From contig JAIRKD010000047.1 of assembly GCA_031260285.1 (NCBI GenBank), positions 1 through 38,192 of the forward strand: a stretch of 38,192 nucleotides of DNA, written 5' to 3'. The translations under genes and the position numbers were made by a program. The notes under the pieces were generated by a model. The model saw nothing but the letters and a program-made list of their open reading frames with translations. It was not told the DNA's origin and made no database searches. Shown here one piece after another: positions 33,322 through 38,192 of the stretch (within the stretch, counting starts at the first letter, position 1; the number at the start of each line of letters is the position of its first letter). Source of the stretch: Gemmatimonadota bacterium (lineage in GTDB: Bacteria > Gemmatimonadota > Gemmatimonadetes > Longimicrobiales > Longimicrobiaceae).

Positions 33322-34214
33322 CCATCCTTCACATCTCGGATATTCATTTCGGTCCGCCCTTCCAGCCCGAGGTGGCGGAGGCACTTCTGCGTTTCATCCA
33401 GAAGTCCCCGACCGACGTTATTGTCGCTTCGGGTGACTTCACCCAGCGAGCGAAGGTGAGTCAATTCCGGGAGGCCCGTGCGTTCCTCGACCGCCTTCCC
33501 CCTGTACCTCTGGTGGTGACGCCGGGAAACCATGACGTTCCCGTCTACCGTATCTGGGAGCGGATGACCGATCCGTACCGGAACTACCGGACGTACATCT
33601 CCGCGGAACTGGACTCCGTGCTGCGGCTGGATGATGCGGTGATTGTCGCCGTGAACTCCACGGCCCCCTACCGCGCTGTCACCAACGGGCGGATCCATCG
33701 CTGGCAGCTCGACTTCATCGCCAGAGCCTTTGAAGGCGTTCCGGACGACGTCCGGCGTATTGTTGTCGCCCATCATCACTTCGCTCCGCCACCCGACTTT
33801 GAGGGGGCGAAGCCGATGCAGGGGGCGAAGCGCGCTCTCGGTATGCTGGAGGCAATGCGTGTGGATCTGATTCTGGGTGGACATCTGCATAGGGCGTATA
33901 TCGGCAATTCGCTGGATGTCTATCCCGGCAGAGACCGCCGGCATGGGGTTGTCATCGCCCAGTCCGGAACCACCACCTCGCGGCGGGGCAGGGCGCGGGA
34001 GCGCGAAAAGAATTCCTTCAATGTGATCCGGATTGACGGAGAGAAAATCCGGATCACGCACCATATGTATTTCCATCAGCCGGATGCCTTCCTGCCCATC
34101 AGTCAGCACGTCTTCTTCCGACGGGGAAAGCCTCCACTTGGCGTTTCCGCCTCAACCGAAGAGAACGTATTCCATTTTGTGGATGAAGCGCGTGGGTTGA
34201 CCCGGGGTGGATGA
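33315..34214 (+). CDS. Calcineurin-like metallophosphoesterase (CpdA-like)
   Basis: Two-metal phosphoesterase of 299 residues. Metal-binding motifs appear in order: Asp9 and His11 (HISDIHFG), Asp41 (SGDFTQRA), Asn72-His73 (TPGNHDVP), the HHH cluster in VVAHHHFAP and GGHLHRAY. The arrangement resembles the class III cyclic-nucleotide phosphodiesterase group (CpdA, Icc), but many substrates occur in this superfamily. The C-terminal 60 residues are an added segment of unknown role. The gene starts within the end of tsaD and its own end overlaps the TamB-like gene by 8 bases. Confidence 0.9.
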   Translation: MLTILHISDIHFGPPFQPEVAEALLRFIQKSPTDVIVASGDFTQRAKVSQFREARAFLDRLPPVPLVVTPGNHDVPVYRIWERMTDPYRNYRTYISAELDSVLRLDDAVIVAVNSTAPYRAVTNGRIHRWQLDFIARAFEGVPDDVRRIVVAHHHFAPPPDFEGAKPMQGAKRALGMLEAMRVDLILGGHLHRAYIGNSLDVYPGRDRRHGVVIAQSGTTTSRRGRAREREKNSFNVIRIDGEKIRITHHMYFHQPDAFLPISQHVFFRRGKPPLGVSASTEENVFHFVDEARGLTRGG

Positions 34215-35451
34215 GCTTCTGAGGCCCCGCGCGGGTCGACGACGGACTGATGCGCCTCGCGTGCGACGGCCGGGAGCCTGGGTGCTGTTCGGGGTTGTGC
34301 TTTCCTTTGTCGTCGCTTTTGCTGCGGTTGCGGCCTTCACCCAGACCGAATGGGGTCGCTCACGTATCATCGCCTTTACCGTCCGCGCGATTGGCGGGCG
34401 GCTGAGCGGCGTGCTCTCAATCGGCCATGTTGAGGGAAATCTGCTTTCGGGGGCCCGGGTTCATGACGTTGCGCTTCGGGGTTATGACGGAGTTCCGCTG
34501 GCCCGGCTCGACAGCGCGTATATCCAGTACCGGGTTGTCAGCTTTCTTGGCGGCGACATTGTAATCAATCGCCTGGTTGTGTGGAACGCGGCGATTGATG
34601 TTACGCGCATGCCTGAGGATTCGCTCTGGAACTATGAGGAGATCCTTACAGATCCGAATCCGGACCCGAACGGGCGTCCGATCGGAATTCTCATCGAGAG
34701 ACTGATCCTGAACAACAGTCTGGTGACGATTCAGTCTCCTGTTTCGGGGGATTCACGTCGGTCGCCGGAGGGTCAGCGCGCAGAGGTCGCGGCGATGATC
34801 GCGGATTCCGCCCATCTCTTCATCCACGAGGTTCCGGGTGGATTTACGCGGTCGATGTTCCTGGATATCGACTCCCTTTCAACGGCGGAGGTCTTTATCG
34901 GGGGCTCCGAGCGTGGGGGGATCTATCTGGAGGCGAGGGATGCCCACGCTGCTTTTCGCAACTCCGGGGATCCGCCACTGGAGGTCCGTGCCGCGCGGGG
35001 GCAGCTGCATGTGCTGGATGGCCTGATCAGCGTCGAACTCCCTTCCTTCACGCTGGCCGGAGGGTCGGATGGTTCGATGGTCGGGACGATTGATATGAAC
35101 GCCAGCCGGCCGATGTACGATCTCTCGATTGATGCTGACCGGTTTGCGCTTTCCGACCTTCGCTGGCTCTTTCCCTGGTTCCCGGCTGAACCGGAGGAAG
35201 CCTCCGGCTCGGGGCATTTCATCCTGCGTGACGAGGAGGATAAACAGTACTTCCTCGCTCGCGATTTTGTTCTGGAGATGCCGGAAAGCCGGGTCACGGG
35301 AGAGTTCGGACTTGTGATGGGGGTTGATTCCATCGGCTTTACCGATGTGAATCTTGATGCGGACCCGCTGAAGGTGGAAGATGTGAAGCGGCTGCTCCCC
35401 GAAGGACTTCCTGTGACGGGTCTGGAGATCGGTTCCGCGATGATCGAATAA
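34207..35451 (+). CDS. TamB/AsmA-like protein, truncated N-terminal portion
   Basis: A 414-residue protein starting at GTG. An N-terminal membrane helix (about 26-44) is followed by FTQTEWGRSRIIAF, then GRLSGVLSIGHVEGNLLSGARVHDVALR, the start pattern of TamB/AsmA-type proteins that bridge inner and outer membrane. Beta-rich sequence with repeated short strands continues. TamB proteins of this type are usually over 1000 residues and end in a conserved DUF490 domain; here a TAA stops the frame after GLPVTGLEIGSAMIE, and none of the following bases continues the protein in any frame. Either this is a short AsmA-like protein or a truncated remnant. It ends 56 bases from the convergent NfeD-like gene. 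Confidence 0.75.
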   Translation: MDELLRPRAGRRRTDAPRVRRPGAWVLFGVVLSFVVAFAAVAAFTQTEWGRSRIIAFTVRAIGGRLSGVLSIGHVEGNLLSGARVHDVALRGYDGVPLARLDSAYIQYRVVSFLGGDIVINRLVVWNAAIDVTRMPEDSLWNYEEILTDPNPDPNGRPIGILIERLILNNSLVTIQSPVSGDSRRSPEGQRAEVAAMIADSAHLFIHEVPGGFTRSMFLDIDSLSTAEVFIGGSERGGIYLEARDAHAAFRNSGDPPLEVRAARGQLHVLDGLISVELPSFTLAGGSDGSMVGTIDMNASRPMYDLSIDADRFALSDLRWLFPWFPAEPEEASGSGHFILRDEEDKQYFLARDFVLEMPESRVTGEFGLVMGVDSIGFTDVNLDADPLKVEDVKRLLPEGLPVTGLEIGSAMIE

Positions 35452-35471
35452 TCGAACTGCTTTCGATTCAA

Positions 35472-35483
35472 TCTGATTCAGTC
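35472..35483. repeat. Second copy of TCTGATTCAGTC
   Basis: The 12-mer TCTGATTCAGTC found at 5552-5563 recurs here, in the gap between the truncated TamB-like gene and the convergent membrane-protein gene. A related GATTCA lies just before it at 35465-35470. Function unknown. Confidence 0.4.
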
Positions 35484-35506
35484 TCGGGAACCGATCCCGG
35501 CCGGAT

Positions 35507-36097
35507 TCAACGGTCTTCGGAAGGCTCAGCCGTTTTCCGGAACACTTCATTGATCACCGAAACGGGAATCACCTCCACCGTTTCCGGGTCAACTACGGAT
35601 ACAACCATCACGGAGTCTCCAGTCGCAAGGGCCTTCCCCATGGGGGTTACCGCTTCGAGCTCAAGGGTTCTTTCCTGCATGGCGAACCGCACCTTGCCGG
35701 GGCCGGACCAATCAGGCGGAACCTCGCGGTGGACGGTGGCTGCCATCCCCACGGAATCCTCCAGATGAAGGTCATCGTCGCTGTCGAGGCGCAGAACCTG
35801 CCGCGTGAGCAGCGCTGTGCCTACAAGCGCGCCGATACCGACGGTGCAGCCGGTCAGCAGGGTGATGGTTGTGGAGGCTCCCGCGGTGGTCGCCGCAAAG
35901 CCGCCGATGCCGAAAAAGCCGATGCCAGCGGCAACTGACCGGAGCGTCAGAAGCTGGAATCCTTCACCAATCACCGGTTCGCCGGAGTGGCCTCCCGCAG
36001 GTTGGCTGGCGCTTCCCGTATCCCGGACGCCCATGATGGTCCGGATGACCAGAACAGCCACTCCAAGGACTGCGCAGGCGATGAAGAATCGGTTCAT
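35507..36097 (-). CDS. Membrane protein with NfeD-like OB-fold domain
   Basis: A 196-residue protein. It has an N-terminal hydrophobic segment (about 5-22), then two more segments (about 50-70 and 76-98) rich in Gly and Ala, and a soluble C-terminal domain (about 110-185). That domain begins DSVGMAATVHREVPPDW and contains GPGKVRF, a GDSVMVV strand and VEVIPV, the pattern of the NfeD/YqiJ OB-fold. Family members usually work with flotillin-like proteins in membrane organisation; no flotillin gene is in the window. The ATG has GGAAG about 9 bases upstream. It faces the DHH phosphoesterase gene across a gap of 416 bases. Confidence 0.7.
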   Translation of the reverse strand: MNRFFIACAVLGVAVLVIRTIMGVRDTGSASQPAGGHSGEPVIGEGFQLLTLRSVAAGIGFFGIGGFAATTAGASTTITLLTGCTVGIGALVGTALLTRQVLRLDSDDDLHLEDSVGMAATVHREVPPDWSGPGKVRFAMQERTLELEAVTPMGKALATGDSVMVVSVVDPETVEVIPVSVINEVFRKTAEPSEDR

Positions 36098-36152
36098 CGA
36101 AGGACGCTTCCGAGAGAAGTGAAAGAGCTACCCATTAATTATGGTAACCTAA

Positions 36153-36395
36153 CCCGTCGGATGGCGGTGGCAAGGCAACGGGCTGATAATCCGCCCGGCA
36201 GGCCGGGATCTTGACATTGCTCCGCGCAGTCGCCAACTGTGCGCGGTCAGAGATACATCTGATCTGCATCGGACCATGGATTTCTCCGGCGTTCCCGGAC
36301 AGGGGCCTGGTGGCTTGAGAAGCTCGCGGGAGCTTCGGCTTGTCTGGAGAGCCGTGATATTCCCGAACGATCAGGTTTTGATCGTCTTTATTTTA
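36153..36395 (+). ncRNA. Candidate small structured RNA with its own terminator
   Basis: No protein frame lies on the plus strand between 36098 and 36513, yet an intrinsic terminator sits at 36367. Upstream are several helices: CCCGT/ACGGG (36153 and 36178), CCCGG-CAGG-CCGGG (36194-36207), an arm CCGCGCAGT facing ACTGTGCGCGG (36222-36246), and a long imperfect hairpin (about 36278-36362) whose inner part pairs CCGGACA (36294-36300) with TGTCTGG (36341-36347) and encloses AGCTC-GCGG-GAGCT. I could not match it to 6S, SRP, RNase P, tmRNA or common riboswitches. It could be a leader of the DHH gene. The exact 5' end is a guess. Confidence 0.4.
36367..36395 (+). terminator. Intrinsic terminator in non-coding region
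   Basis: A 7-bp stem ACGATCA/TGATCGT, a 5-base loop and the tail CTTTATTTTA. It points rightward, where no protein gene precedes it, so it must end a non-coding transcript or attenuate the transcript of the downstream phosphoesterase gene. Confidence 0.75.
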
Positions 36396-36513
36396 CGAAC
36401 GATTTCGGATGACTTCAGGTAATGAAGTTGTGGAACGGACAGTCCTTCACTGTGAAGAGTAACCAGCGGGTTCCCGGGAATTTCTGGCTGTTGACCCGTT
36501 CCCCCGGAACCCG

Positions 36514-37548
36514 ATGAGCGGAGATGTACAGGGGCTCCTGTCGGTATCCGAACTCCGCCGGGCCCGGATTGATGAGATTGTGCAGCGCCTCCGGTCGGCG
36601 AAACATGTTCTGATGACCACCCACGTCAATGCGGATGGTGATGGTGCCGGTTCCGAAACGGCCCTCGCCGCCTGGCTGGAGAGCGTTGGCGTTCGTGTCA
36701 CAATTGTGAATCCGACTCCCTACCCGGAAAACTTCCGCTTCCTCCTCCATCGCCAGGGGCTTACGGTTGATGCGACAGATCCGTCTCTTCCGGAGATTGT
36801 CGCAGGCGTGGATCTGGGTCTGGTCGTGGATACCAGCGAGCCGCGACGGATTGCTCCACTGGAGAAGTTCTTCGCCCGGCTCCCCACAATTGTTGTGGAC
36901 CACCATCCGGCCGGGCCGGCCGTAATCTCGCCTGACGGGATCATGGATCCGGAGGCCGCCGCCGCCGGGGAACTGGTCTACGATATCCTTGCTGCCTCAG
37001 GCGACCCCTGGCCCTTTGCAGCACTGCTGGGGATCTACGTGGCGATTGTGAGTGATACCGGTTCATTCCGGTTCGGGAATACGACCCCTCGTGCCCATGT
37101 GATTGCCGCGGAGATGATCTCGCGGGGAGTGGATCCCGAAACTGTTTTTGAAAAGATCTTCGCCACCGCGCCGATGAGGCGGCTCGAACTGCTCCGTGAG
37201 GCACTTGCCCATCTGCACAGGGACGAGAAGAACGGGATCGCATGGATCGTTGTGTCCCGGGAGATCACCGACCGTCTGGGCTCCACCCTTGATGATTACG
37301 ACGGACTGATCGAGCACGTCCGCTCGATTGAGGGGACGAAGGTTGCGATCATGTTCAGAGAGGCGGGGTCAGATGAAACGAAGATCTCGCTCCGGTCCTC
37401 GGGGTCGGTTGATGTTAATCGGATCGCCCGGAAGTTCGGAGGAGGCGGTCATGTCAAGGCATCCGGCGCTAACGTTGCCCTGCCTCTGGGCGAAGCGGTG
37501 AAGAAGGTTGTTGAAGAAGTGCGGAAGGCCGTGGAGGAAGACGCCTGA
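36514..37548 (+). CDS. DHH/DHHA1-family phosphoesterase (NrnA-like)
   Basis: Predicted manganese-dependent phosphoesterase of 344 residues that in relatives degrades nanoRNA and hydrolyses pAp or pApA. The DHH domain has His37, Asp41 and Asp43 (THVNADGDGAGS), Asp106 (VVDTSEP), the DHH motif Asp129-His130-His131 and VSDTGSFRFG. The DHHA1 domain ends with RKFGGGGHVKASGANV. Length matches the NrnA group (about 310-345). The ATG at 36514 gives a normal N-terminus but has only a weak ribosome site. The structured, terminator-bearing region upstream may control it. Confidence 0.93.
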   Translation: MSGDVQGLLSVSELRRARIDEIVQRLRSAKHVLMTTHVNADGDGAGSETALAAWLESVGVRVTIVNPTPYPENFRFLLHRQGLTVDATDPSLPEIVAGVDLGLVVDTSEPRRIAPLEKFFARLPTIVVDHHPAGPAVISPDGIMDPEAAAAGELVYDILAASGDPWPFAALLGIYVAIVSDTGSFRFGNTTPRAHVIAAEMISRGVDPETVFEKIFATAPMRRLELLREALAHLHRDEKNGIAWIVVSREITDRLGSTLDDYDGLIEHVRSIEGTKVAIMFREAGSDETKISLRSSGSVDVNRIARKFGGGGHVKASGANVALPLGEAVKKVVEEVRKAVEEDA

Positions 37549-37594
37549 TTCACAGCTGTCCATCTGAGGGGTGACAGACGGAAAGAGGGAAGAA

Positions 37595-37631
37595 GAGAGC
37601 GGGGGGAAACAGAACGTTTCCCCCCGCTCTC
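37595..37631. terminator. Bidirectional intrinsic terminator
   Basis: A 16-bp perfect stem (GAGAGCGGGGGGAAAC with GTTTCCCCCCGCTCTC) and a 5-base loop AGAAC, followed by TTTT on the right and a pyrimidine-rich run when read leftward. It separates the convergent DHH phosphoesterase and speA genes. Confidence 0.92.
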
Positions 37632-37648
37632 TTTTCCGTCGGGGAGCG

Positions 37649-38192
37649 TTACCCGTTTACTCCCTGGCCTTCAAGGTAGGTATACCCCGCGAGCCCCTCG
37701 ATATAGTCCGCGATGAAGGCATTGGACTCCTGGCGGGTCAGCCCCTGTGCCCGCTGGATCTTGCGGCGGAAGGACGCGATCAGCGCCTGGGCATCGAACT
37801 GTACATAGTTCAACACCTCGGTTGTGGTGTCACCGTGAACAAGGTCGGTGATCTCGTATCCGTCTCCATCCAGCGCGAGCCGGATGTGCACGGCATTGGT
37901 ATCTCCGAACAGGTTGTGCAGGTCGCCGAGAATCTCCTGGTAGGCACCCGTGAGAAAAATCCCCAGGATATAGGGCTCTCCACGCTTCAACGTGTGCAGC
38001 TCAAGCGTTCGTTTAGCCGTCCTGCCACCCACAAAGCGGTCGATCTTGCCGTCCGAGTCACAGGTGACGTCCTGAAGCGTTCCCCGCTGCGTGGGCTCCT
38101 CCCCGAGCCGGTGGATCGGCATGATCGGGAAAAGCTGATCGATCGCCCAGGAGTCAGGGAGTGACTGAAAGAGCGAGAAGTTGCAGAAGTAC
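37649..38192 (-). CDS. speA: Biosynthetic arginine decarboxylase, C-terminal part (partial)
   Basis: C-terminal 180 residues of a PLP-dependent arginine decarboxylase that makes agmatine for polyamine synthesis; the full protein is about 630-660 residues and its start lies beyond the right edge. The reading at the window edge begins YFCNFSLFQSLPDSWAIDQL, followed by FPIMPIHRLGEEP and VTCDSDGKIDRF, the characteristic SpeA order, and continues with LGIFLTGAYQEILGDLHNLFGDTNAVHI and YVQFDAQAL. An in-frame ATG at 38122 is internal, not the start. The gene ends 17 bases from the shared terminator. Confidence 0.95.
   Translation of the reverse strand, partial: YFCNFSLFQSLPDSWAIDQLFPIMPIHRLGEEPTQRGTLQDVTCDSDGKIDRFVGGRTAKRTLELHTLKRGEPYILGIFLTGAYQEILGDLHNLFGDTNAVHIRLALDGDGYEITDLVHGDTTTEVLNYVQFDAQALIASFRRKIQRAQGLTRQESNAFIADYIEGLAGYTYLEGQGVNG

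Noticed and set aside
36181-36210. Hammerhead ribozyme core
   Set aside because: CTGATAA is near the CUGAUGA core, but the second conserved base is wrong and no GAAA follows the adjacent helix.
36211-36250. TTGACA at 36211-36216 read as a promoter
   Set aside because: The sequence at the proper spacing (CCAACT) is a poor -10, and the site lies inside the predicted hairpins.
36153-36395. Identification of the structured region as 6S RNA, SRP RNA, tmRNA or RNase P RNA
   Set aside because: The conserved SRP loop, the RNase P core motifs and the tmRNA ends are absent. A short GCATCGGACC resembles part of 6S RNA, but the overall fold does not fit.

Overview
The window is a gene-dense, high-GC bacterial chromosome segment with a Gram-negative style envelope: lipoproteins, a periplasmic Do-type protease, a TamB-like N-terminus and a Feo iron system. 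The mix of genes is compatible with Gemmatimonadota or a related phylum, but that is inference; no rRNA or other decisive marker is present. I found no tRNA or rRNA gene, CRISPR array, insertion sequence or prophage.

Left part (1-12 kb): a Big2-containing lipoprotein metalloprotease; then, leftward, a cyclophilin lipoprotein, phosphoglucomutase, an unrecognised protein and a holin-family membrane protein; then a Nudix hydrolase. A histidine kinase/response regulator pair is divergent from a DegP-like protease, and four TAATC repeats at exact 11-bp intervals lie between them, as expected for an OmpR/PhoB-family operator. Endonuclease IV follows.

Iron region (12-15.3 kb): two feoA genes, feoB and a small Cys-rich FeoB partner, all leftward. 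Fur-box-like palindromes precede both the feoA pair and feoB, and the feoB palindrome directly follows a good -35/-10 pair.

Pterin region (15.6-19.2 kb): a translationally coupled trio of eukaryote-type 6-pyruvoyltetrahydropterin synthase, GTP cyclohydrolase I and a short-chain dehydrogenase looks like a compact tetrahydrobiopterin-type pathway. A separate QueD, a Trm112-like protein and a TPR protein follow.

Long rightward run (19.5-35.5 kb): yebC-ruvC-ruvA-ruvB-queA-tgt-yajC-def-fmt, a thiamin thiazole block (ThiE/TenI, thiS, thiG), rsmB, a PASTA protein, a TlpA-like thioredoxin, a YbbR protein, tsaD, a metallophosphoesterase and a TamB-like protein that stops after about 414 residues. Many junctions are 4-base overlaps. 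rsmB has a conserved N-terminus encoded upstream of its first standard start codon.

Right end (35.5-38.2 kb): an NfeD-like membrane protein faces a DHH phosphoesterase. Between them lies a region of about 415 bases with several hairpins and an intrinsic terminator but no ORF, a good candidate for an unannotated RNA. The window ends inside a leftward biosynthetic arginine decarboxylase gene (speA).
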